From a virus: a stretch of 64,000 bases of DNA. The notes beneath the pieces were generated by a model. The model was given only the letters and a program-made list of their open reading frames with translations. It was not told the DNA's origin and did not search any database. Both the position numbers and the translations under genes were made by a program. Location: positions 1 through 64,000 of IMG/VR virus record IMGVR_UViG_3300019458_000024, one strand, 5' to 3'. This document shows positions 43,635 to 52,261 of the stretch, piece by piece (within the stretch, counting starts at the first letter, position 1; every line of letters starts with the position of its first letter).

Positions 43635-44423
43635 ATGAAAATTGATGAGAAGAAGAATTTATTTCCCACTACTAACCCCAATGCCTACAAGGGGTCATTC
43701 TATGAAGAAATGAGGAAAACCGAGCCGTTTAAACAAGGTAGTAAGGAGTTTTGGGATCCGATTAAGGCAGAGTCGCCGCCTTTTGAAATAAAACTTGAAA
43801 AATTGGACGTAGATAAGTATTTAAATGAGAAAGCTACTGCTCTGTACAACACTAAGCTTGGTAGTACTGTTATTGAGTATTATCAGTGTCCTACGGATGG
43901 TGATCGTTTTGCACTGGCTATTGGCACCATTCCAGTTGCGAATTTAACAGATCCCGATGACCCAATTAAATATGTAAATAGTGAACCGACTTGGGAACTT
44001 AAGTGTTCCTTGATTCATTATTTAGGTGTTCGGTGTGTTGCTGATTCGCACGGTCGTCCTCCTGAAAAATCTGTAAAAAAGTGGGCTGAGGTTCTTAACA
44101 GGTTGGCTGATTCTGGTGTGTGGCAATTCGGCACATTAGCCTCTGCTTTTTGCTTTCCTTTGTTGGTAGATGCGAAAGGTGAACTTTTACTGGAAAGAAG
44201 TTTGGACAATCCTTTTGGAGATATTGACACATCCCAAAAAACTGTTCGTTCCAGAATCGGCAAACGAGGTCAGCAACTAATGCTTACTACTTACATAGGC
44301 GTTCATCCTGCTTACGCTGTAAAAGACTACGAAAAGGGAGTGGAGCTGCTGAACCAAAAATATGGAAATTTCTTTGTATTTGAAGGAGAGACCGGACGAG
44401 AGGTCTGGAATGACAATGAATAA
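43635..44423 (+). CDS. Hypothetical protein between TerL and HTH gene
   Basis: 262 residues with an AGGAG-containing leader; soluble, mixed composition, no domain recognised. It overlaps the next start by one base (TAATG). Location within the packaging genes suggests a virion or packaging role, unproven. Confidence 0.6.
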   Translation: MKIDEKKNLFPTTNPNAYKGSFYEEMRKTEPFKQGSKEFWDPIKAESPPFEIKLEKLDVDKYLNEKATALYNTKLGSTVIEYYQCPTDGDRFALAIGTIPVANLTDPDDPIKYVNSEPTWELKCSLIHYLGVRCVADSHGRPPEKSVKKWAEVLNRLADSGVWQFGTLASAFCFPLLVDAKGELLLERSLDNPFGDIDTSQKTVRSRIGKRGQQLMLTTYIGVHPAYAVKDYEKGVELLNQKYGNFFVFEGETGREVWNDNE

Positions 44424-45022
44424 TGGCTGATGATCTCAAAGATCCTGCGGACAGAAGCAAGTGGACTGAAGCTTTAGAAGTCACTCACGCTTTTGACATA
44501 GAGGAACGCCGGCTTGAGGTGCAACGCCTCAAGTTTAAAGGCGGCACTGTGCGCGGCATTGCTGCTCAACTAGGTGTCAGTCCTAGTACTATTCAGTTGG
44601 ACATCAAAGCAATAAAGGCGGCTAATGCCGCTGCTGAAGGAGAAATTACTAGTGAAGATCGGTTAGCTGAGGCTATGGTGCACTACAGAGAGTTAGAAGC
44701 ACAGGCATGGAGGTCATACCACGCGGCGCAGGAAGGCTCCATGCAGGCTCTTAAGGCGTTGGATCTGTTGAGAGTTATACAATCTGATAAAATCAAAGCA
44801 CTTAGAGATACTGGATTTATCAGAGATGCTCCTGCACAAGTGGAGGTCCAAGTCAGTCACAGATTGGAACAAATAGCTACGCCTGAGCTTATGGCTGAGC
44901 TTTCTATAGCTCTTATAGAAAAAGGACTGACTCCACAGCTAGCAGAGCCTGTTCCGGAGAATGAAATTTTAGATGCGGAGGTTGTTGAATATGACGAGGA
45001 AAATGACACCGGACAGGACTAG
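44423..45022 (+). CDS. Helix-turn-helix protein, probable terminase small subunit
   Basis: 199 residues. The segment VRGIAAQLGVSPSTIQLDIKAIK is a clear helix-turn-helix. It is followed by a long helical region (LAEAMVHYRELEAQAWRSYHAA...) and an acidic C-terminus, the architecture of phage small terminases that bind pac/cos DNA and oligomerise. It is downstream rather than upstream of terL, so the assignment is not certain; a regulatory protein is the alternative. Confidence 0.65.
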   Translation: MADDLKDPADRSKWTEALEVTHAFDIEERRLEVQRLKFKGGTVRGIAAQLGVSPSTIQLDIKAIKAANAAAEGEITSEDRLAEAMVHYRELEAQAWRSYHAAQEGSMQALKALDLLRVIQSDKIKALRDTGFIRDAPAQVEVQVSHRLEQIATPELMAELSIALIEKGLTPQLAEPVPENEILDAEVVEYDEENDTGQD

Positions 45023-45470
45023 TAGAACTATGCGGAGTAGTTCTTGGGAATACGACACCCATCTTAAAATGGAAGATATCATCAGCTCATTTATAGATGA
45101 TAGTGGTCATTTTGTGCTTAGGATGACGCCTGAGACGGCTTTGGCGTTGCACAGAAGCGCATTGTACCATACAGGTCAGCTTTCACTTACTCCAACTACA
45201 GGTTTTGTTGAATTAACTTATCAATGCCCGTCCGGGCCTATGAAAGTTATTCCCTGCGAAAAGGGTTGGAAGCCTTTCATTGGGTTTGACCCTCTGCCGG
45301 ATGGGGTTGGCTTAGTGTATAGGAATATTAAAGGTTTACCTGCATATCTATTTGATTTCAGAGGGCCTTATGGGAAAATATGCAAAGATTTCAGTGCTAT
45401 AAGAGAGGCGCTGGGATTTGCCCCGAAGCACTATATTAAAGTGCGAAAAGACGCTCTTTGGAATTTTTAA
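44991..45470 (+). CDS. Hypothetical protein
   Basis: 159 residues if started at ATG 44991, which has GGAGG about nine bases upstream and overlaps the previous gene by 32 bases; ATG 45030 is an alternative. No recognised domain; the C-terminus ends KVRKDALWNF. It is followed by a zinc-ribbon gene. Confidence 0.55.
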   Translation: MTRKMTPDRTSRTMRSSSWEYDTHLKMEDIISSFIDDSGHFVLRMTPETALALHRSALYHTGQLSLTPTTGFVELTYQCPSGPMKVIPCEKGWKPFIGFDPLPDGVGLVYRNIKGLPAYLFDFRGPYGKICKDFSAIREALGFAPKHYIKVRKDALWNF

Positions 45471-45491
45471 TACCCCTGGGATGCTTAGATT

Positions 45492-45767
45492 ATGTCTGAA
45501 GAATTAGAGAAAGTATGGCGCAAATGTTTGCAATGTGATTCTGATTTTTACATTAAAGAAGCTGATCAAGAGTTTTTTAAACTTAAAAACTTAGAACTGC
45601 CTAAACGTTGTTGGACTTGCCGTCAAAAAAATAGAAAGGAAGCTATGGAGGCTAGGATGCGACAAGCTGAGGCAGACAGAATCGCTCGCCTGAACGGTAA
45701 GTTGAGAACGGGACGTTCTCCAGTTGACAAGGAAATGTCTCCTGGTAAGATAGTGCGGAAGAGGTGA
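45492..45767 (+). CDS. Zinc-ribbon protein
   Basis: 91 residues. RKCLQCDSDFYI...EFFKLKNLELPKRCWTCRQKNR is the pattern of the small probable zinc-ribbon domain family (CxxC then F..  LPxRCxxCR), followed by a basic helical tail. Common in bacteria and phages, with unknown function. Confidence 0.65.
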   Translation: MSEELEKVWRKCLQCDSDFYIKEADQEFFKLKNLELPKRCWTCRQKNRKEAMEARMRQAEADRIARLNGKLRTGRSPVDKEMSPGKIVRKR

Positions 45768-45774
45768 AAAATTT

Positions 45775-46347
45775 ATGAAATTGAAGCCGGTGGTAATTGC
45801 ATTTTTAGGACGGGCTGGATCAGGAAAATCAACTGCCGCCAAGTACGTAGAAGAGACTTACGGTGCTAAGAAAGTTGGGTTTGCTGGTCCTGTAAAAGAG
45901 CTAGCACGACTGGCGTATAATTTCACTGATGAGCAATTATATGGGTCGCAAGCGGTGAAAGAAGCTGTGGATCCTCGTTATGGATTTTCCTCTCGTGAAG
46001 GTATGCAGCGTATTGGTGAGGGCGCCAGGCAGATCATAGGTAGAGACGTATGGGTGACAGCTTGCTTCAAATATATTGAGAGCTGTGGTGAATCAATTTT
46101 TGTTATCGAAGATTGTCGATATGTTAATGAAGCCAAGGCCATTATTGAGGCGAGCGGTTTTCGTGGCATTGTAATTAAGCTTACATGTCCAGATTCTGTC
46201 TCTGTAGCCAATGCAGAACATCCTAGTGAGGCGGAGGTGGATAAGGTCCCTAAGGAGTACATTACCACACATATTGAAAGTCGCGTTTCTCCTGGATCCA
46301 AAGATTTACTGGAAAAAGTTCACGCTGCTCTTACTGAACTTATGTAG
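45775..46347 (+). CDS. Deoxynucleoside monophosphate kinase
   Basis: 190 residues. P-loop FLGRAGSGKST at the N-terminus, then VGFAGPVKELARLAY, SREGMQRIGEGARQIIGRDVWV and VIEDCRYVNEAKAI as in T4 gp1-like dNMP kinases. Phosphorylates dNMPs released from host DNA or produced by the deoxynucleotide pathway, complementing the RNR, dCMP deaminase and MazG. Its stop codon TAG is part of a copy of the 13-base motif. Confidence 0.8.
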   Translation: MKLKPVVIAFLGRAGSGKSTAAKYVEETYGAKKVGFAGPVKELARLAYNFTDEQLYGSQAVKEAVDPRYGFSSREGMQRIGEGARQIIGRDVWVTACFKYIESCGESIFVIEDCRYVNEAKAIIEASGFRGIVIKLTCPDSVSVANAEHPSEAEVDKVPKEYITTHIESRVSPGSKDLLEKVHAALTELM

Positions 46348-46355
46348 AATGACCT
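46343..46355 (+). promoter_or_regulatory. Repeated motif TGTAGAATGACCT, copy 1
   Basis: Straddles the stop of the kinase gene and ends seven bases before the ATG at 46363. TAGAAT resembles a -10 box and lies 18 bases before the ATG. No good -35 and no Shine-Dalgarno follow. See the findings for the five-copy comparison. Confidence 0.6.
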
Positions 46356-46362
46356 TACAGAT

Positions 46363-46716
46363 ATGACGCAGTATTATTTACTAGACGATAATGACATGCC
46401 AGTCACTTACACTGGTACTTTTGACGAATGGGTTGAAAAGTGGGAAGATATGAAAGGCAGCAGTAAACACCCATTTCAACAGGCAGTGTGTAAAAATGTA
46501 TGGGTATCTACTACATTTGTAGGTTACAGCTCTTTGAAACTGTATGAAACCATGGTGTTTGGTGGGTCTCTTAGCGGAAAATGTGCGTATTCTTCTGATA
46601 AGGAACAAGCTAGGGCAATTCATGATGAATTTGTCTATAAGGTGAAGGAGTCTGAGGGCTTGAACGCACTGGACAATATAAAGAAACAACATCGCAATTC
46701 TAGGTGGGCATTTTAA
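46363..46716 (+). CDS. Conserved phage hypothetical protein
   Basis: 117 residues. The segment VWVSTTFVGYSSLKLYETMVFGGSLSG...YSSDKEQARAIHDEFV is similar in style to a frequent phage family of unknown function (VSTxFLG...FETMVFGG...RYxTxxEAxxGH). It is preceded by motif copy 1 rather than a ribosome-binding site. Confidence 0.65.
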   Translation: MTQYYLLDDNDMPVTYTGTFDEWVEKWEDMKGSSKHPFQQAVCKNVWVSTTFVGYSSLKLYETMVFGGSLSGKCAYSSDKEQARAIHDEFVYKVKESEGLNALDNIKKQHRNSRWAF

Positions 46717-46717
46717 A

Positions 46718-47482
46718 ATGGCTAATTCTTCTGAAAAATTCAATATGGCTGAAATCGCGGCTGGTAGGTTGACTCCATCCATGATTACTGATCTTGTCAC
46801 CACATATCAACAATTGCACAGTCTATCCCCGGTAGACGGAAAAGCTGGTGCAGCAACCAGGGCGCACTTGTCCTCTGCACTGAAAGTAGTCCCCACACCT
46901 GTTTCAGCGAAATGGTTGCCGTGGGATGGACCAGAGTCCAAACAACCCGTTACGCGCGCAGACATATATGAAATGTTTGGCAATCCAGGGGTGGGCAAAG
47001 CTGACTCTGCTTGGGTCAAAAATAATATTGTAGGTGCTGAAATTCCTGGCCTTCCTAAGAAAATTTGGGTTAACAAGCGCATAGAACCGTATCTACGTGA
47101 GGCCGTTCGCAGAGTCCTTCTGGCACGTCCTGATTTTAAGATTGTTTCTTGTGCTGCTCACGTGTTTCGACATACGCGGCACGATCCAAAACTGCCATTG
47201 TCTTATCATTCATGGGGTATTGCTGTAGATTTTAATCCTGATGAGAACTTCGGAAAGGAGTTTCCGAAAGGTAAAGCGCCTGAGCTATGGAGTTCCGCTT
47301 ACAATTCTGTATGGCCTCCTGGTCCTAGAGTTGTGGATCAGGTTGTAATAGACGCGATGGCCTCTTGCGGCTTCGCGAGCGGTGTTGATTGGAATGAAGA
47401 TGGTTCCTCTTTAGATACTTCTTACTTCGATGTGATGCATTTTGAATGGGTTGCCAGGGATGGCAAGGATAAAATGGTATGA
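46718..47482 (+). CDS. Endolysin, M15 (VanY-like) peptidase
   Basis: 254 residues. The N-terminal 60 residues may be a peptidoglycan-binding domain (TYQQLHSLSPVDGKAGAATRAHL). The C-terminal part holds the zinc-peptidase motifs SYHSWGIAVDFNPDEN and YFDVMHFEW, that is HxxxxxxD and the final His of M15 LD/DD-carboxypeptidases. It cleaves peptidoglycan cross-links at lysis. No signal peptide, so it needs a holin. Confidence 0.8.
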   Translation: MANSSEKFNMAEIAAGRLTPSMITDLVTTYQQLHSLSPVDGKAGAATRAHLSSALKVVPTPVSAKWLPWDGPESKQPVTRADIYEMFGNPGVGKADSAWVKNNIVGAEIPGLPKKIWVNKRIEPYLREAVRRVLLARPDFKIVSCAAHVFRHTRHDPKLPLSYHSWGIAVDFNPDENFGKEFPKGKAPELWSSAYNSVWPPGPRVVDQVVIDAMASCGFASGVDWNEDGSSLDTSYFDVMHFEWVARDGKDKMV

Positions 47483-47829
47483 GTAGTTCTGAAGAGGTTA
47501 CTAAGTACTTAGATGAGCTAACTGAGAAGATGCAGACGCGAGAGGCTAAAGAGGGCGCGCAGAAGCTTTTCGACGCTTCCCCTGAAGAGTTGGGTCAAGC
47601 CGCTGTAGACGCAGCCAAGTCAGAAGAGGTTCCACGTCTTGAATTTATTCCTTCCAAGTATGCCCGTAGAACTTGCGGCAGCTGTCGTGGTTCGGGGGAG
47701 TTGCGCATTCATCAACCGTTCGAAAAGGGGAGTAAGAAGGTTGTACCCACGGCCAATAAAATTGCTGTTATTCCCTGCGGGTGTGCAATTAAACGGTATA
47801 CGAAGGCCATGAAGGATCTTAGTGCCTGA
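47479..47829 (+). CDS. Zinc-finger hypothetical protein
   Basis: 116 residues. After a helical N-terminus it has RTCGSCRGSGELRI and IPCGCAIKRY, a DnaJ-type Cys-x2-Cys-x-Gly-x-Gly zinc motif. It overlaps both neighbours (four and eight bases). Confidence 0.6.
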   Translation: MSSSEEVTKYLDELTEKMQTREAKEGAQKLFDASPEELGQAAVDAAKSEEVPRLEFIPSKYARRTCGSCRGSGELRIHQPFEKGSKKVVPTANKIAVIPCGCAIKRYTKAMKDLSA

Positions 47830-48547
47830 CACTTCCATAATTACCATTGACGAGATTGTAGTCGGTACGGTAGTGCGTGTTCTGCTCCCATCTTCCAGCA
47901 AAGGATTTAGACCGAGGAACACTGGGCTGTTTAGAGTATTAGATGGAGGTGAAAGAACTTCCATTAACCAGGTTGACTGGCGCAGGGTTGTTGGTTTGAA
48001 CCGACGAAAATTCGTAGCCAGAGTCATAGAAAACGATGTTGATAACCGTGAAATAACCTTAGTTCTTGAAGATAGCCACACTACCAACAATAGGAAAATC
48101 CGGTACGAGGTCCAGCTTCCATATAGCTCGTTTTTACGCGTTTCCAGGTTGGTGCCTCAATCGAGAGTGTTCGATTCCAACGAAGAGGAACTTGCCTTTA
48201 GAAGGCAAAACCGGCAATCTGCTGTTAATAAAGGTTATTTTGATGCTAAAGACAGATTTATTGGTGTTGAACTTCTTGCAATTTTAGGAGATACGGAAAT
48301 GGTCATTAATTTTACGTTTCAAGTAGGGGTAAGCGGTAGTAGTTTTACAGTACCACTTCCGGCTAATGCTGTAGATGATGCTGACTATACTGTAGTTTCT
48401 GGGTATAATACTGTAGTGGGTGCTGCGGCACCTATGTTGATGACTGCAGAATCGTCTAGAACAATTAATAACTTTTTGGTAGCGACTGCTGATGGGTCTT
48501 CTGTAATGGCAGGTACTACCATCGATTTTGTAGTAAAGGCAAGGTGA
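47822..48547 (+). CDS. Hypothetical protein with two domains
   Basis: 241 residues from GTG 47822. Residues 1-125 resemble the gene at 17464 (small beta-barrel pattern). Residues from about 155 (DTEMVINFTFQVGVSGSSF...ADYTVVSGYN) look like a separate beta-rich virion domain; an internal ATG at 48299 could start it alone. No domain name can be given. Confidence 0.6.
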   Translation: MPDTSIITIDEIVVGTVVRVLLPSSSKGFRPRNTGLFRVLDGGERTSINQVDWRRVVGLNRRKFVARVIENDVDNREITLVLEDSHTTNNRKIRYEVQLPYSSFLRVSRLVPQSRVFDSNEEELAFRRQNRQSAVNKGYFDAKDRFIGVELLAILGDTEMVINFTFQVGVSGSSFTVPLPANAVDDADYTVVSGYNTVVGAAAPMLMTAESSRTINNFLVATADGSSVMAGTTIDFVVKAR

Positions 48548-48552
48548 CGTAA

Positions 48553-48888
48553 ATGTATAAATATTTATTCAGTATTTCACTTCTACTAGGTTGTCAAGTT
48601 GGCGCCGACGATAACATGTCTAGTTTCACACCGGGTCCTGACTACATGGCTCCAACGTTAACTCACATAGAGGGCAGTTGGCGTAGTCAGGATAATGAGT
48701 TTGTGATCGAAACCGGTAAGATTAAATGCTCTGGTGCGGAAGAAACTATTACTGTGTATCAAAAACATGTGGAATTGGACCGCCCGGCCTGTAGTGTAGG
48801 CTACACTGCTCTGTATCAGTTGCCTCCTCCATACGACGCACTTAGAATTCAAGATTCATTTGGTATCAGTTCTTACTATAGAAATTAA
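48553..48888 (+). CDS. Predicted lipoprotein
   Basis: 111 residues. N-terminus MYKYLFSISLLLGCQVG has a basic start, short hydrophobic core and lipobox LLGC, so it should be lipidated and sent to the periplasmic face. The mature part is beta-rich with two more Cys. It lies before the RlpA-like gene and near the endolysin; an outer-membrane spanin role is possible but the protein is larger than typical Rz1. Confidence 0.65.
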   Translation: MYKYLFSISLLLGCQVGADDNMSSFTPGPDYMAPTLTHIEGSWRSQDNEFVIETGKIKCSGAEETITVYQKHVELDRPACSVGYTALYQLPPPYDALRIQDSFGISSYYRN

Positions 48889-48912
48889 CTAAAAACTGAA
48901 GGGGTTGGTGCG

Positions 48913-49374
48913 ATGTTGTCTATTGCGGTGATGTCTGTTGTCTGTAATGCTACTATATTTGGCTACGCCGGAGACAAGTGGGCAGGAGGAAATGCTTCCT
49001 ACTTAAAACGTCCTGTAGCGTCTTATGACGTTGGTGTGGCGCACAGAACTTGGAAACTAGGGTCAACGGTATTGGTTAAAAATCCTCGTACTAAGCTCAC
49101 TGCGTTGGCCTTGGTAGTGGATCGTGGACCTTATGGCGCTACAGACGACAGTGGTATGTGGGTTTTGAAGAGGAAGAGAGAAGATCCAGGGCAGTGGAGA
49201 GGATGTGTAGATTTGACGCCCGCGCTTGCTAAATCAATTAAACACAACGGCTACGAAAAGGTGTATATTAGGCGCGTCAAGCTGCAGGAACTTGTTAGCA
49301 CGGTGATTAAGAAAATTGAAGAGCAAAGCGAAGTAAAGGACTTAATTATATTTGCATTAGCTACCAGAAACTAG
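48913..49374 (+). CDS. RlpA-like double-psi barrel exported protein
   Basis: 153 residues with a probable signal peptide (MLSIAVMSVVCNATIFGYA). The core VAHRTWKLGSTVLVKNP...ALVVDRGPYG...VDLTPALAKSI is the double-psi beta-barrel of RlpA/expansin type, which acts on or binds peptidoglycan. AAGGGG precedes the ATG by about nine bases. With the M15 endolysin and lipoprotein it forms an envelope-directed group. Confidence 0.72.
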   Translation: MLSIAVMSVVCNATIFGYAGDKWAGGNASYLKRPVASYDVGVAHRTWKLGSTVLVKNPRTKLTALALVVDRGPYGATDDSGMWVLKRKREDPGQWRGCVDLTPALAKSIKHNGYEKVYIRRVKLQELVSTVIKKIEEQSEVKDLIIFALATRN

Positions 49375-49375
49375 T

Positions 49376-49486
49376 ATGGAAACCTTTTTTACATCAGATA
49401 CTCCGAATGGTTTTATACACGGCACGTTAGAAACTTCTTATTCTAATGTTTGTACTAAAGAGATGGTGACAAATGGGCCGCTATAA
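49376..49486 (+). CDS. 36-residue hypothetical peptide
   Basis: Begins METFFTSDTPNGF and ends MVTNGPL, TAA at 49484-49486. It starts one base after the RlpA-like gene. FFTSDT recalls the start of metallophosphoesterases like the one at 50479, but the rest does not match, so it is treated as a separate small gene or a chance frame. Confidence 0.3.
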   Translation: METFFTSDTPNGFIHGTLETSYSNVCTKEMVTNGPL

Positions 49487-49495
49487 CGTGCAATA

Positions 49496-50482
49496 ATGGC
49501 TGGATTTAGATGGTCCGAGACAGAGGATTCTGTTTTAATTACGCATTGGCGCAATTTTAAAAAGTCTGAATTAATGGAACTTTTGCCTGGTCGCACTTGG
49601 GCTGCTGTCTTACTTCACGCTGCCAAGTTAGGATTAACAAGAGATACAACATCCACGACTGTTAATACTCACAAGGCAAAGAGCTATATAGACGGGACAT
49701 CAAAGATCTCAGCGCTATTGGAAGAAACTCCAGAGGCTTATTACTGGGCGGGATTTATTGCAGCCGATGGTCATATTAGTAAAAGACGCAGATTGCGGAT
49801 TACATTGGCTCAAAAAGACGAAGCACATTTACAATTATTTTGTAAATTTATTAATGCTAATCCACCTAAAAAACGACTTTCAAATACAGGATATGGCCAG
49901 TGCTACATTTCTCTGCAGGACTTAGGCTTCCTTCCTTTTACGGAAAAATTTAACATAACGTCTAGAAAAACCTATGATTTGCGCACACCGAACATTCCTG
50001 ATGACTCCTTATTTTTATCATTTTTAGCCGGGTTTGTTGATGGGGATGGAGGTATACGAACGCTGGATGGTCGAAGCGATGTGAATTTGCATTTAGTGGG
50101 ACATGTTAATTCTCTTTCAGTGTTTATGGAATGGGCCGATCGGTTTAATTCACTTATTCCTTCTTCGCAAACTAATAGTAGGATTACTGCAGGAAGTGTG
50201 CCAAGAATTGATTCCAGCGGTTATGTTCGTTGGTGCATCTCGAATAATGAAACCATTCGTGCTTTTAAACGATCGTTGCTGTCATTAAATTTGCCATTAA
50301 TGGCTAGGAAATGGGATTTAGTTGACATTAATAAAAAATCTAAATACGTTTTATCTGATATACGAAAACAGTGGTATTTTGAACTTACAAAAGCTAATTT
50401 TTCACGAACCGAAATAGCAAAGGTTCTGGGGGTTGGTATGACTTATACGTATAGGTATACTGCTAATAGAGGCGAGATATGA
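49496..50482 (+). CDS. LAGLIDADG homing endonuclease
   Basis: 328 residues. Two LAGLIDADG-type helices: YYWAGFIAADGHIS (near residue 83) and FLAGFVDGDGGIRT (near residue 178). The N-terminus has a SANT/Myb-like helix-turn-helix (WSETEDSVLITHW...LPGRTWAAV) and the C-terminus another (SRTEIAKVLGVGMTYTYRY). Free-standing; its stop overlaps the phosphoesterase start (ATGA). Selfish element that may target the neighbouring gene of related phages. Confidence 0.85.
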   Translation: MAGFRWSETEDSVLITHWRNFKKSELMELLPGRTWAAVLLHAAKLGLTRDTTSTTVNTHKAKSYIDGTSKISALLEETPEAYYWAGFIAADGHISKRRRLRITLAQKDEAHLQLFCKFINANPPKKRLSNTGYGQCYISLQDLGFLPFTEKFNITSRKTYDLRTPNIPDDSLFLSFLAGFVDGDGGIRTLDGRSDVNLHLVGHVNSLSVFMEWADRFNSLIPSSQTNSRITAGSVPRIDSSGYVRWCISNNETIRAFKRSLLSLNLPLMARKWDLVDINKKSKYVLSDIRKQWYFELTKANFSRTEIAKVLGVGMTYTYRYTANRGEI

Positions 50483-51087
50483 TATACTTTTCCTCCGACG
50501 GTCACCATGGTCACGCTAATATTATTAAGTTTTGCTCACGCCCATATAAAGATGTGAATGAAATGAATGAACTGCTAATTCACAATTGGAATTCGGTTGT
50601 GAGACCCGATGATGAAGTTTACTACTTAGGGGACTTTAGTCTAACTAGAGGTGTTGTGGAACGAACAGCACCTAGATTACTGGGAAAGAAGTATTTAATT
50701 CCAGGCAATCATGATCACTGTCATCCCGCACACAAAAAAGGCAGGAAGAATCTTCCAGAACAGGTTAAATTTTATGAAAACCACGGATTTACGGTACTGC
50801 CTATCCACTATCATATGGATATTCCTGAAATAGGGCAGGTAAACCTTTGTCATATGCCTTATAAAGGTGATTATACTGATGAAAGATATACAGAATATAG
50901 GATGGAGAATGACGGCAATTGGTTACTGTGTGGGCATGTTCATGAAAAGTGGTTTCATAAAGAACGAATGATCAATGTCGGCGTGGATGTTCATGATTTC
51001 AAGCCAGTAGCACTGGAGTGGTTGGTTGAATACATGAAGAAAAAAGCTAATGAAAAGCTCTGTGTCACTGGACTGTGCAAGAAATAG
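50479..51087 (+). CDS. Metallophosphoesterase
   Basis: 202 residues. Motifs FSSDGHHGHANII, YYLGDFSL, IPGNHDH, LCHMPY, LCGHVHEKW form a calcineurin-like active site; the first motif has DGHHGH where DTHFGH is usual. Phage proteins of this family hydrolyse phosphodiesters or nucleotides. A LAGLIDADG gene sits directly upstream. Confidence 0.78.
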   Translation: MIYFSSDGHHGHANIIKFCSRPYKDVNEMNELLIHNWNSVVRPDDEVYYLGDFSLTRGVVERTAPRLLGKKYLIPGNHDHCHPAHKKGRKNLPEQVKFYENHGFTVLPIHYHMDIPEIGQVNLCHMPYKGDYTDERYTEYRMENDGNWLLCGHVHEKWFHKERMINVGVDVHDFKPVALEWLVEYMKKKANEKLCVTGLCKK

Positions 51088-51118
51088 ACGTGGACGGACA
51101 CAAAGAACGCAATCAAAC

Positions 51119-51147
51119 TTGACAATGTAACGAGGCTCTAATAGCCT
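51119..51147 (+). promoter_or_regulatory. Possible promoter before dCMP deaminase
   Basis: A perfect TTGACA at 51119-51124 in the 77-base gap, with only a weak -10 (TAGCCT at 51142-51147, spacer 17). A small inverted repeat AGGCT/AGCCT overlaps the -10 region. Confidence 0.25.
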
Positions 51148-51164
51148 TACAGGACTGTGTAACT

Positions 51165-51650
51165 ATGACTAGACCCGATTGGCGATCATATTTTATGGAC
51201 ATGGCATACCTAGTTGCCACCAGGGCTACGTGCCCTCGTAAGCAAGTAGGTGCGGTATTGGTTGATCCTGATTTTAGGGTTGTGGCTACTGGTTACAATG
51301 GCAGCCCTGCTGGCACTCCGCACTGTACGGAATTTGGTTGTGAGATTGTAAATATTGATGGAAGAGACAGTTGTGTGCGTACGTTGCATAGTGAATCTAA
51401 TTGTATAGACTACGCAGGTAAAAACGCACGAGGCTGCACTTTATATGTTACGTGCCATCCATGTTTGGAATGTGCTAAAAGAATTGTCAATGCAGGTATT
51501 CACGCAGTTGAGTATGACGAGTATTACGTAAGCCAAAAAACTGATTTAGCTAATGAGTTTCTTTGTAAGGAATTGTGTAACGAGTATTCAGATAGGCACG
51601 GTTACATTTCCTGCGTTCGCGACTATGGGTATGTGAGGAGCACAAAATGA
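51165..51650 (+). CDS. dCMP deaminase
   Basis: 161 residues. VATRATCPRKQVGAVLV, ATGYNGSPAG, TLHSESNCIDYAGK (His and catalytic Glu-type site, with Ser between) and VTCHPCLECAKRI (zinc cysteines) define the cytidine/deoxycytidylate deaminase family. Note HSES rather than HAE. Converts dCMP to dUMP for thymidylate synthesis. It overlaps the deoxyribonucleotidase gene. Confidence 0.8.
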   Translation: MTRPDWRSYFMDMAYLVATRATCPRKQVGAVLVDPDFRVVATGYNGSPAGTPHCTEFGCEIVNIDGRDSCVRTLHSESNCIDYAGKNARGCTLYVTCHPCLECAKRIVNAGIHAVEYDEYYVSQKTDLANEFLCKELCNEYSDRHGYISCVRDYGYVRSTK

Positions 51651-52261
51651 AAACTCTAAGAATACTAGTGGACATGGATGAGATCACCGTCAATTTAATG
51701 AGTGATTGGCTGCGTATATACAACCAAGAGTGGAATGACAATCTAACTCATGACAAGATTCTCGATTGGGATGTTCATCAGTTTGTTAAACCTGAGTGTG
51801 GAAAAAAGATCTATCAAATTCTCAAACGTCCAGGTTTGTTTGACTATTTGCCTCCTATGCCGGGCGCTGTGGACAGCATCACAGAACTAGTCAAGGCTGG
51901 TCACGATGTCAGGTTTGCTACTGCACCTCCATCGTCAGATGCTGCTAGGGGTAAAATTGAGTGGGTTTTACGTAATTTTGGTCACCTTGATTTCAAGATT
52001 GATCATGTTATGCAACTCCACGATAAGGCGTGGATTAACGCTGATGTGCTAGTTGATGATAAGCCTGACACCATTAAGAAATGGCACATGTTGGATCGTG
52101 GTTTTGGTAACGACCCCGTAGTCATGGCCATTGCCCATCCGTGGAACACTAATTGTTCCGATATTGCAGACGTGTATGCAAAATCTTACAAGGAACCAGA
52201 AAAAGCTTGGAAAACTATAGTATCTGCAATTCACAAATTGAGTAAAAAAGGAGAAAAATAA
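51647..52261 (+). CDS. 5'(3')-deoxyribonucleotidase
   Basis: 204 residues, HAD superfamily. LVDMDEITVNLM is the DxD-type motif I (DMDE), FATAPPSS motif II and LVDDKPDTIKKW motif III/IV, as in NT5C-like deoxyribonucleotidases. Removes phosphate from dNMPs to balance pools. It overlaps the dCMP deaminase by four bases and the next gene by one. Confidence 0.78.
   Translation: MKTLRILVDMDEITVNLMSDWLRIYNQEWNDNLTHDKILDWDVHQFVKPECGKKIYQILKRPGLFDYLPPMPGAVDSITELVKAGHDVRFATAPPSSDAARGKIEWVLRNFGHLDFKIDHVMQLHDKAWINADVLVDDKPDTIKKWHMLDRGFGNDPVVMAIAHPWNTNCSDIADVYAKSYKEPEKAWKTIVSAIHKLSKKGEK

Noticed and set aside
49376-49486. 36-codon frame as a broken metallophosphoesterase N-terminus
   Set aside because: Only FFTSDT is similar; the following residues do not resemble the GHxNII region of the gene at 50479.
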